DNA from: Diabrotica undecimpunctata
Lineage: Eukaryota > Arthropoda > Insecta > Coleoptera > Chrysomelidae
Reading direction: 5' to 3'
Assembly (NCBI RefSeq): GCF_040954645.1
Contig: NC_092807.1
Span: forward strand, 51,344,991-51,408,990
Length of the DNA: 64,000 nucleotides
A model generated the notes under the pieces. It searched no databases, had not been told where the DNA came from, and was given only the letters and a program-made list of their open reading frames with translations. Below, piece by piece: positions 23,480 through 32,759 of this stretch; positions within the stretch are counted from its first letter, which is position 1; each line of letters opens with the position of its first letter. Both the position numbers and the translations under genes were made by a program.

Positions 23480-24290
23480 TATGCAATCAAAAGCCGTACT
23501 GAAGACAAGACAGAAAATTAAAAGAGAAATACATTCGAAATTTCCAGGGTAGGTTTCTAGAGTTTTCTAATAATTTTAAAAAATAACACGCTTGATTTGT
23601 TTCTTTAGATGAAACGTGGATTTTACTTAAGATGAAATAAAACGAATTTTGCAGGATGAGAGTATAAAATCCATAAAACACACCGATAATGAGGAAAAGA
23701 GACATATTACATTGCATGCGGGTGGAAACATTTGTTTTATTGATGGAGCGTGTTGTGTTTTCGTCAAAATCAAAATCGACTGATTATCACGATAACATGA
23801 ATACAGAGATGTTTGTGAAATGGTTGAAAGAAAAACTGCTTCCAAGTTTACGTGAATCATCTGTTATAGTTTTGGATAATGCCCAATACCATTCGAAAAT
23901 TTTGAATAAGAAACCAAATAAAAGAATGGTTAACGAATGAAAATATTTCATTTCCTCAGGATTCTTTTAAGCCGGAATTACTACAATTAGCCAAAAGGAA
24001 TGAAAAACCAAAACTATTTATAGTAGACGGGATTATACATATTTTATAATATAATGTGTTATGACTGACCATTGTAAATTCAATTACATTAAACATATTT
24101 GAAGAATATGCAAAACTGATTAGGATAACTATAGTGGGCGGATTAACAGTTTGGGAAACATGGCAAGAAGCATTGAATACTGCTACTCATGCCATTTGGG
24201 AAAAAGTGAAAATTTAATAGAAGAACGTTGAATGCGTGAAAATGAAGATACCGACGACAGCGAATACCTACTATTTTTGCACTAATATTT
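23480..24290 (+). pseudogene. DD82E (Sailor-like) transposase relic, copy a
   Basis: Plus-strand pieces in order: DETWI at 23609 (first catalytic Asp), HAGG, STDYHDNMNTEMFVKWLKEK, SVIVLDNAQYHSK at about 23860 (second catalytic Asp), DSFKPELLQLAKR, and a C-terminal ETWQEALNTATHAIWEKV. This is the order in the intact copy at 30664-32031. The segment with the third catalytic Glu (LRLPPYHxxxNPIE) is missing, and there are several stops and frameshifts. It abuts the piggyBac relic and the hammerhead-bearing repeat. Confidence 0.8.
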
Positions 24291-24344
24291 GTATATTTCT
24301 CTAAATGAATGTAAAACAGGTAAAAGAAATAAGAATAACACTTA

Positions 24345-24545
24345 CTCACAATCAATTTATTCTACCACCAACGACCGGTTTCGCATACTATTATTTACTA
24401 TGCATCTTCAGGTCAACGGTACATGATAAACTAAATGCTAAAAATATAATACCTCGTATTAATCTGCTGCCTGGTACAAACTATATAGCAATTTTGCAAT
24501 GTGTGCAATTTATTAAGTGTGAATTCGTATTAATTAAATAAAAAA
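24345..24545 (-). repeat. Hammerhead-bearing dispersed repeat, copy 2
   Basis: On the minus strand this closely matches 29310-29480 on the plus strand, with shared blocks TTTGTACCAG, AGCATTTAGTTTA, CATGTACC and GCGAAACCGGTCGTTGGT. It is joined directly to the THAP-coding fragment on its right. Confidence 0.75.
24363..24421 (-). ncRNA. Hammerhead-ribozyme-like motif, copy 2
   Basis: Read on the minus strand: helix I arm TACCGTTGAC; core CTGAAGA plus one extra T; helix II GCATA...TATGC with an 11-base loop; GAAAC; a tiny palindromic helix III (ACCGGT); cleavage triplet GTC; and the second helix I arm GTTGGTGGTA. All ten helix I positions can pair when G-U wobble is allowed. The layout fits the minimal hammerheads with very short helix III reported from Penelope-like and related retroelements. 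The extra T after the core is a departure from the consensus. Confidence 0.55.
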
Positions 24546-24774
24546 TTATGCCCCTATGTCCAACTTTGCTTTGATCCTCTTCTTTAAAATGACTAGCGCA
24601 TACATGAAAATTGTTACAAATACTTTCTGTTGCAGTATTCTCTAATTTAGGGCTCTTAACAGCATTCACCCATTTATCAAACATATCCATACAATTTCGT
24701 GGAATTAGAGAACGGTATTGCTTGCTAGTAGTATCAATGCAATCTGGAACACAACATCTTTTATTTTTGTTCAA
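24546..24774 (-). pseudogene. THAP zinc-finger domain fragment
   Basis: An ATG at 24774 opens RCCVPDC, then FDKWVNAVKSPK, then CNNFHVCASHFKEED. This is the C2CH layout of a THAP DNA-binding domain (C-x4-C ... C-x2-H, with the conserved W). The domain breaks off after about 75 residues, exactly where the hammerhead-bearing repeat begins, so the C-terminal AVPTIF-type box is missing. THAP domains occur in P-element transposases and host regulators; which this was cannot be told. Confidence 0.7.
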
Positions 24775-25542
24775 TTCTTCATGTTTCCATTGTTATTCCA
24801 TGTAATATGTTTTATTCCATAATTAAAAATCGTCTAAAATTGTACTTTTTTGTACTATTTATGAAAAAATAAAACAAATAATAATACGAGGTCGTATTCT
24901 TCTCAAAGGAAGACTTTGGCTTTAATGACATAAAGTGACAAAGAACAACGCACAGGATCTAGACTAGCAGTGCCATCAAACGGAAGTGTGTACAAATAAA
25001 AACGTGCGTTGACCTTGACTATCCTTGTTACCAATCTAGATTTAATTTATCTGTGGAACTGGCTAACAACAATTGTTTTTGTTGTCTAATAAATTTTGAG
25101 AGGTAAAAATGACATCGTTAATATAGTTGTAGATTAAGATATGACAGTTCTCTAACGAATTAAACAGATAAACAGAAATGAATTTGATGTATTGACTAAA
25201 TATTTAAATAGATATTGTAATCTAATTTATGAATAATATTGGCATACTCTTTACAAAGACTAAATTAATCTACTGTAACATCTACTGGAATGAATTGTAT
25301 CATAAACTAAATAGATCAGATTTACAATTTCGAAGCTATTAACCAACATTTGGTAATGAAATAATAAACAAACTAAATATTAAAAGCAATAGTGGAAAAA
25401 CAATTGTCAGTCTGTGTAAACTATGTACCAACTGTAATGGTTTATGTAAAATTTAATTATAAATATTTTATTGTGAAAGAGAGAGATGTTGAGCCTTGTA
25501 AAGATGCATATATTCTTTAAAATATGTTCAAAAAGTTACTAA
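24775..25542. other. Non-coding stretch
   Basis: A+T-rich, no recognisable coding sequence. Confidence 0.35.
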
Positions 25543-25723
25543 ATTATTCAAAGCAATATATTTGGCATTCTGAAATAGAAGAAATTAAGAACCGGATGTG
25601 GATTTAACTTCACATAGTGGTTGAACTATTTTGTAAATAGTTCAACCCCTAGGTGAAGTTAAATCCACATCCGGTTCTTAATTTCTTCTATTTCAGAATA
25701 CCAAATATATTGCTTTGGATAAT
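25543..25723. repeat. 181 bp near-perfect palindrome (fold-back)
   Basis: A left arm of 71 bases at 25543-25613 and a right arm at 25653-25723 are inverted copies with only about two mismatches. The 39-base centre is itself a hairpin (GGTTGAACTATT...AAATAGTTCAACC). Transcribed, it would form a roughly 80 bp stem. Confidence 0.9.
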
Positions 25724-26115
25724 TTCAGAATAAGCTCAGATTAACAACGCGTACAATGCCATCAATTAGAAAGAATAGCGTCGAATCAGTAGAATTTTTT
25801 CTAGCTACTAAACTAGGAAGACTGTGTCAAACAGAATACCGTTGGCCCTTTTTCCTATAAGAATTCCGCGGGGTGCGAAAAAACAAGAAGAATAAGCTTC
25901 ACGGTAGGAAAATGCCAGTTTGATGAAATTTGTAACAATTGTGCCTGTGATAAAACACGACTAATACAATCAGAGAGAGTTTGATTAGAAGGCATATAAT
26001 GCCGAGTAGAGCGTGGTATCAGTTCTTGCATGTGTTTAATACGATTAGCAATTTATGGGTAGAAAAATTAGCATAAGAGAGCGCAAGCTCCGAATCAGAG
26101 AACCCTTTGAGAGAT

Positions 26116-26268
26116 GTGACTAGATCAGCCAACAATATGGCTGCCAAGAGCTCCAATCTTGTCTAGTCAGAGCGAACATGAAAATTGGACGAGACTCGTT
26201 GACAAGTGACTAGATCAGTCAGCAGTATAGCTGCCAAGAGCTCCGATCTTGCGATAGAGTGTCTTGTA
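26116..26268. repeat. Direct repeat pair, about 50 bp units 100 bp apart
   Basis: GTGACTAGATCAG at 26116 and 26216 is followed in both by a GCTGCCAAGAGCTCC block and ATCTTG. Confidence 0.8.
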
Positions 26269-26639
26269 TAGAAATAACACCAGAAACGTAACACATACAA
26301 GTACAGAGGTCAGGTGTATCTGTTCAGATGTTTCATCATCCCAGGATACATTGAACTACCACAACGGTTGTAGAAGACGTTTGGCTAGCAAAAAGACATG
26401 GAAAAATAAAAACAAGAGGGTAGAAAAAAAAATACGACAGATTTACGAACGAATAGCCCGCCGTGTACAAGGTTTGCTAAAGGGACGAGAAGAATAAGAA
26501 ATGAAGTCAGTCGTAGGGTCCCATTTTAGACCTAGCACCGTAACAATGGAAGGTTCCACTTTGTCCACGAACAACATGTCAAAATTTCTGAGCCAAAGCC
26601 TTGAAAATAAACGAAGATGGTTGCTGACGTTGTTGATTT

Positions 26640-26960
26640 GTCTAGCGAAAAACCATCGAGCTTTGAAAGCGAAGCGAGTGCTCACTACAGAAGGTGAGTA
26701 GATAAAAGAGAATCACTTGATGCGTGATTCTGACAAAAGGCCGTCGAAATGGTTGCTGGCACATTGCCTAGCTTTAGAAGCTGAATAATTGCTCACTGCA
26801 GAAGGTGAGTAGATAAAAGAGAATCACTTGATGCGTGATTCTGACGAAAGGCCGCCGAGATGGATGCGCGCACATTGTCTAGCGAAAACCATCGAGCTTT
26901 AGAAGCCGAATAAGGGCTCACTGCAGAAGGTAAGTAGATAAAAGAGTTGCTCTTGTAGAC
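26640..26960. repeat. Tandem repeat, units of about 111-125 bp
   Basis: Units start GCTCACT at 26680, 26791 and 26916. Two of them contain GAATCACTTGATGCGTGATTC, a 7 bp stem hairpin. All three carry AAGGTGAGTA or AAGGTAAGTA, which equals a strong 5' splice-donor consensus. A partial unit precedes 26680. Confidence 0.8.
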
Positions 26961-28959
26961 TTTTTTAAGCGAAATAAAACGAAGAAGTGCCGTAAGTAAC
27001 GGTACGTAGTAAAAACTCTTGAAGAGGTTTAGAAAATCCGATCCCCAAAGAACCCCTTTATAGCTCCAAAATTCCTTATTTACTTTAATTTGTCGATACG
27101 TTTGCTTTATATCGCAAATGAAACAACAACGAAAACATCAAAAATTAAGTAAAGAACGAGATGCCCTTTTAGGACCAGTATAAAAAGCGTCGATTAGCGA
27201 CACACCTCGATCATATACATTGGCATCGAAGCTAGTACGAATTTTGCAGAAAAGAAGCGAAATAAAAATGTGTTTTGTGAAAACTGCGTGGAGAGTAATA
27301 AGAAATAGTAGATTTAAAATCGAATTCAGAAACCGGCATGTATCTGAGATTCGGGATTTTCCTGAAGCGATTCTGTAGAAAACGACGATGCATCAGAATA
27401 ACGAATAAGCATCGAAAAGAAAAGAGAAAAAAGATTAATAAAGAGAACTGGGTCGTAAAAAAAGGTAGAATAACAGAAAATCGGCCTGTTAACTTTCGGA
27501 AAATCAACAACTTAGAAATATCCCTTACAAGCATGGTCGTGTTGGGACAAAACTAATATGTTTAGACATGTTGAAAATTACCGCATTAGAAATATCCTTT
27601 ACGAGCTTGGACGTCGCAGGACAAAACTAACAGGTGCCTACTGTTTTTGACTTCCCAAAACTTTTGTAGAAAAGATCTATGTTTGTATACATAAAAGTAA
27701 CGAAAGATGTGAAATAAAATATGGAATGAGTCGTAGAGACTCGCCCTTATAGAACATTTATTGAAAATGGTTTCTAAGACCACAGGGTGATTTGGTTCGT
27801 CAAGAATTTGTCCAGAATTTAAGAAACGAAGAACCAATTCAACACCTATGAGTATGTTTATAGGATCTGATTACTAAAATGCGTGATCTGGTAGATCACT
27901 GAAATAAAATTGGCTGTGAAGCCTATCGAGTGGGATACGAATTCTATGAAAGTTGCTGAAAACATATTTGATATGTATCAACCATGTGGACAGAAATAGA
28001 CGAGGACATTAAATGTGGTTGTGTAGCAAAATTAGAAATGTTGGTATTTAAAGAAGTGATTGTCTAAAGAAACAAGATTAATTTGATGGTTGGTTAACAA
28101 ACGAAGAAAAAACGAGATGCCGTGATTCGCGAACCGTACATTCGTCTCTCCGAATGAGGTGAAATTGGGCAGCTAACACAAGAATTATGTGGATTAACCA
28201 ACGAAAAAAGTTCTTGAAGCCATTTAGTCATAAAACATTTATAGAAAGGGTAAAAACAAGAACACAAGACACATTTAACACCTTAATTAGTTACCTTAGG
28301 GTGCTTTGTGGCACTGACGAAACCAGAGGTAACGGATATTTTATCGAAATATTGAAATAAGACAGCGATGATCGAGAGTGAGTAGCAGAAGACAATGTAA
28401 GACAGCGATGATCGAGAGTGAGTAGAAGAAGACAATAAATTAAATTGAAACGAGGTTGTGAGATGTATGAGAATCTTTCCTTACTACTAATAATAATGAA
28501 GGTGTGTGGTTTTGATATTTGCGTCCTTGAATCTATAGAATGCCGAGTATGGCGCGAAAAGTTTGATTTGTTCATATTGTTGGGCATTGTAAGATAAAAG
28601 AAACGAAAAAGAAGACAATGCAAACATAAATTAACAAATCAACACAAAGAGATCTAGATTTAAAAAAGCGAACTATTTTAAACAAACAAGTGAATATATC
28701 GATAAAAAGGTAAGTAACAGAAAGATATAATAACAAAAGAAATTAAATGAAATGTGTTTAAATTAACACGCAAGACGTACAGAATGAGTTGGAAAGAATG
28801 ATAAAAGTAGATTAAAAATAATTCAAAAAAATCAAAATGTAATACAAAAAATGATAAATGTAATATATGTATAATCAATATGTATGATATTAATCAAAAT
28901 ATGTATAAAATATATCTTATTCTACCTTGTTACAGTGTTGTCTATTCAAGATTAATAAT

Positions 28960-29480
28960 TTCAATAAACAACACACATTTCAAAATATACCTGTTTAATC
29001 AATATAAATAACTTTTAAATAATATAACATCACACTTAATTTCAACAAACAATTTACATTAATAACTACATTCCTATCCTAGTTGTTAATATCACTCTTC
29101 CCTTCAAGAACTTTCCCGTTACTCTTTAAATAGTTGCAGTGAAACCGATGATCACCTGTCACCAGATATAACGGATTTTTAAACTATGTTTTCTCAAACA
29201 TTTAATAATAATCCTTGTATAGGCATGCAAGTAAGATAATTTTTAATTTTCACTTAAATATTTTTTCACCTGTTTTATTTAATTGATTGGAATTCATACT
29301 TAATACATTGCACACATATAATATTGGCATAATTGATATATATTTTGTACCAGACAGCACCCTAATGCGGTTTATTATATTTTCAGCATTTAGTTTACCA
29401 TGTACCATTGACCTGAAAATGCATAGCAAATTATAGTATGCGAAACCGGTCGTTGGTAGTAAATAAATTTACTATTCTAC
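28960..29480 (+). repeat. Hammerhead-bearing dispersed repeat, copy 3 (longest)
   Basis: This copy links both parts seen separately elsewhere: its left part matches 20530-20930 and its right part matches 24345-24545 in reverse. It ends just after the hammerhead-like motif. It may be a non-autonomous Penelope-like or other retroelement piece. Confidence 0.65.
29403..29461 (+). ncRNA. Hammerhead-ribozyme-like motif, copy 3
   Basis: The layout is the same as at 24363-24421. Helix I arms are TACCATTGAC and GTTGGTAGTA, pairing except for one C-A mismatch. The core reads CTGAAAA, with the essential G8 replaced by A, so this copy should be inactive. Helix II GCATA/TATGC, GAAAC, ACCGGT and GTC are kept. 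Relative to copy 2, one change in helix I turns a G-U wobble into an A-U pair. Confidence 0.5.
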
Positions 29481-29559
29481 TTTTACCTAATTTGAAATGA
29501 ACTCACACAGACAACCTATTCAAGATTTGAATGTAAAATACATTATCAGTTAAAAACTT

Positions 29560-29978
29560 ATTGATTGTCTTCGACAATGCTTCAGATATTGGGATAATTT
29601 CCTATTAACTTTCTCAGCACAGCGGACTGTTTAAGTCAAAGCTTTCATCCCTAATTCTCAAAATAGTCGCAAATTCGTGAAATATACTTTACATACTATA
29701 AAGAGTACAACTTAGAATTTAAACCACTTCGTGAAGCAACTGTCAAAGCTTAATACAGTGACTTTGTTGTCATAGAATAAAGGAACTGCTGATAACGAGA
29801 TAACTGATAGTCTTACTAAAGAAGGAGCGAGTACTCCTTTTATCGGACCAGAACAATTGTGCAGTATTCAAAAAAAACCGTACCGTAGAAGATATCCAAA
29901 AATGGGAAGAAAAGAAACTTAGTGCAACCTACTGGGAAAAGATTCTAGGCCAAAGTCAAATGAAAAGGTTGTTATAAC
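29560..29978 (+). pseudogene. LINE ORF2 relic, RNase H end (left half)
   Basis: Near 29780-29870 a frame reads DNEITDSLTKEGASTPFIGP, the last RNase H motif of I/R1/Jockey-type LINEs (GNExAD.LAKxGA...GPE). It continues with VEDIQKWEEKKLSATYWEK. The sequence is then cut by the hAT transposon and resumes at 34613. Confidence 0.65.
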
Positions 29979-30663
29979 TAAAGCTCGGATTATAGGCAAA
30001 ATGCCTTTTTTGGCTATTTTGCCTATTATAATTGTTTTTTGCACTTTTTGCCTTTTTTCGTAAATTCCGCCTATTTGTGCCTTTTTTAAAATTTCATGGT
30101 ACTACCCATGATATTATTCTATTACTAAACCATTCTATAATAAAATGTTGGGTCAATAATAAAATATCAACGGTTTGTTTATATAACAGATTTCTAGGAA
30201 AATGTACCTGATCGAGACTTGAGGGTTAACTATTTGGAAATCCCTAAGCTTTATTAGTTTATTATCAGTTGTACAGTCGGTTACTGTATCAGAGTTTGGT
30301 CAAAAATTGCTATATCCTATAGTTTATTTTTATGAACGAGAGAGTAATTAGCATAATTTTAACTGGTAGCTCCGACCACTCCATGGGCGTGCTCAAGATT
30401 AATTGAAAAATTACTTTGAATAATTATAAAAAATAAATGAATTATTTCAGTGTTATAAAGTGTTATGTGTATGTAAACAAAAGTGACCTCTTTTATCACA
30501 CACTATATTAGAACTGACTGGCCTACATTAAAAAGGGTTTAAAAAAATTCACATTTTTTTTTTAATTTTTAAAAATTACAAAAGAGAAAAAGAGTTTTTA
30601 AAACCGTCTAAGGTATGTTAAATAGATGAATAAAAATATTAATATAAAACTTACAGCTACTTG

Positions 30664-32031
30664 TTACAAATCCAAATCAGATTCAGAAGATGAACTTTCA
30701 GAACCAAGATTTATAATAACTGGCTCGATCATTTTATCAGTAATATTGTCCAGCTTCCACATTTTTTCCTCTTCTTTAATAGTGTGATTTACTGCCTTTT
30801 CCCAGTTTTCAGGTTTTACATTATTTACGGACTCCAAAAACAACTGTTTAACATCATGAATTTTAAAAGTGGTATTTTTTCTTGAAACTTCACTCTTTAT
30901 CTGTGCCCATACCAGTTCAATCGGGTTTAATTCACAATGATATGGTGGGGATCTAAGTACTGTCATTCCACGATTTTTGGCAATTTCATCAATTTCGTAT
31001 TTTTTAAATTTTTCTTTATGAAGGGCACACAACGAATAAAGTTCCTTTCTTATAGATCCGGGATGGTACGTAATATTTTTTGAACTCAGCCAATTCTGCA
31101 AGTCTTTTTTTAACCACTTGGTTGTGGGCAGTCCTTCTATAAGTCTGGAGTGATAACTTGCATTATCCATTACTATTACACAGTTCTTAGGAAGAAGATC
31201 TATCATTTGTTCGAACCATTCTTGAAAGACATCAGCGTTCATGTCTTCATGGTAGTCACCGGTATGAGTTGATTCAAAAGTTAATAAACCACCTTCAACA
31301 AAACCGTCTGAACTGCCAATGTGTACTATTATCAGCCTGCGTCCCTTTCCTGATGGTGGGTTTAAACCAGTAGATAAGTTATTTACAAAAGCGTGCCTTT
31401 GACTTGTAACAGTTTCATCCTGCCAAAATTTATTTGGTGTATGACCCTCGTTGATCCATGTTTCATCAAGATAAAATATTTTTCTTTTTTGGTTTCTCAT
31501 TTCCTTTATGGTTCTTAGAAAATGTCTTCTCCATATGACAATATCGCTTCTTTCTAATAAAATAGACTTTCTGGGATTCTTTTTCCAGCGGAAGCCTATT
31601 TCTTTTAAAAGTTTCCATAACGTACTTCGACTCATTTCTGGATAATCCTTATCATCTCGAACTGAGACAAGAACTTTATCCAATGTTGGAAATTCTTGTC
31701 TAAAGAAGAATTCATGCACTTTCCGTTGAAGTCCTTCTTTAAAATGATATTCTATTTGAAATTTTGGTTTCCCTGGAGCATTACGTGGCATTTGAAAACT
31801 ACCACATTTCTCTTCTTTAATAACTCTGTAAATCGTAGATTTCCCAACACCAAGTGTACTGCTAACTAACTCAACGGTCTCATCAACACTTTCACATAAA
31901 CGTTTGTCTGTAAATGATTTAAAACAATTAAATATTAATGTTTTTTCATTAACTGTTAGAGGACCAATTTTTCGGCGTTTACACGGCACTTCCAAATTTT
32001 CCATAACACTAGTATACACAATAAACTGCAC
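30664..32031 (-). CDS. Sailor-like DD82E transposase, 455 residues, intact
   Basis: A DNA transposase that would cut and paste its own element. Residues about 20-80 form a helix-turn-helix (LTVNEKTLIFNCFKSF, then VGKSTIYRVIKEE). Residues 85-170 form a second DNA-binding region (MSRSTLWKLLKEIGFRWKK). The catalytic domain holds FYLDETWINEGHT (first Asp), RRLIIVHIGSSDGFV, NCVIVMDNASYHSRL (second Asp), and PPYHCELNPIELVWAQIK (Glu). I count 82 residues between the second Asp and the Glu, the spacing reported for the DD82E/Sailor group. The C-terminal tail is acidic and serine-rich. Met1 or the internal Met at residue 10 (MENLEVP) could be the start. No stop or frameshift is seen. Confidence 0.85.
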   Translation of the reverse strand: MQFIVYTSVMENLEVPCKRRKIGPLTVNEKTLIFNCFKSFTDKRLCESVDETVELVSSTLGVGKSTIYRVIKEEKCGSFQMPRNAPGKPKFQIEYHFKEGLQRKVHEFFFRQEFPTLDKVLVSVRDDKDYPEMSRSTLWKLLKEIGFRWKKNPRKSILLERSDIVIWRRHFLRTIKEMRNQKRKIFYLDETWINEGHTPNKFWQDETVTSQRHAFVNNLSTGLNPPSGKGRRLIIVHIGSSDGFVEGGLLTFESTHTGDYHEDMNADVFQEWFEQMIDLLPKNCVIVMDNASYHSRLIEGLPTTKWLKKDLQNWLSSKNITYHPGSIRKELYSLCALHKEKFKKYEIDEIAKNRGMTVLRSPPYHCELNPIELVWAQIKSEVSRKNTTFKIHDVKQLFLESVNNVKPENWEKAVNHTIKEEEKMWKLDNITDKMIEPVIINLGSESSSSESDLDL

Positions 32032-32247
32032 CTTGCAACTGAAGTACCTACTTTTAGTGAACTGTTAAGAATTTTGAATACGCCACTTGGACCTTCCTAT
32101 ATACAAAATGGAAAAACCCACTATCACATTTTCTGTGGAATAAGTTTAGAAGGTAATTATCTAGTCAATTACTGTCGTAGATTCCTGGAATTAAAGAATT
32201 AAATGTTTGATTGTTGAAACCCTTACTTCGTGGAATGCACTCATTTC

Positions 32248-32391
32248 AGATAAAATAAAACGTTTTATTTTATCTAAAGAATTAAACTTTATTTTGCAAA
32301 TAGGCAAAGAATTAAACTTTATTTTGCAAATAGATAAAATAAAACGTTTTATTTTATCTAAAGAATTAAACTTTATTTTGCAAATAGGTAG
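32248..32391. repeat. 84 bp direct repeat with 28 bp perfect palindromes, upstream of the transposase
   Basis: A 28 bp palindrome (AGATAAAATAAAACG and its reverse complement) occurs at 32248-32275 and again at 32332-32359. Between and after them AAGAATTAAACTTTATTTTG is repeated three times. It lies between the transposase start and the right end of the element, so it may be a regulatory or transposase-binding region. Confidence 0.85.
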
Positions 32392-32759
32392 GTACTTATT
32401 AAACTTTTATTGGTTATATATAACCAATAAAATAAACATCTTACATTTCTTGCAAATTCATTAGTACCTGTTAACCTCCATCACTCCGACACTGGCAACC
32501 TTATTTAGGGATTAGTAACGCTCACAACTATTGTATTCTATTCTGCTCCAACCTTTATACCTGGTGGTCATACTCAATTTAAAATTGTTTTCCTATATAT
32601 TTCTGTACACTTGTTGACAAATATCTGTTTTTCATTGAGTCACCCGTATCAACAGTTTAGGGATTTGCATACATAATTTATTGTTCTATTACTCTCTCAT
32701 ACATAAAAATACACTATAGTTTAGTTTTGTTGCGTATACCGAAAAGCAAAGAACACGTT

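Larger units (their letters stand above)
25724..28940. other. Non-coding, purine-rich tract with several tandem or direct repeats
   Basis: No long open frame. Direct repeats occur at 26116/26216 (100 bp apart), 26680/26791/26916, 27512/27586 (74 bp) and 28361/28401 (40 bp). It could be non-coding sequence of a large retroelement or an old satellite-like array. I cannot identify it. Confidence 0.4.
30320..32716 (-). mobile_element. Sailor-like (DD82E) DNA transposon, intact coding region
   Basis: Inverted ends: left TAGTTTATTTTTATGAACGA..., and right, read inward, TAGTGTATTTTTATGTATGA..., both leading to GAGAGAGTAAT. TA lies on each side as the target duplication of the IS630-Tc1-mariner group. 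The transposase gene fills 30664-32031. It is nested in the non-coding left part of the hAT element. At 2.4 kb with an undamaged gene, it is a candidate for recent activity. Confidence 0.85.
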
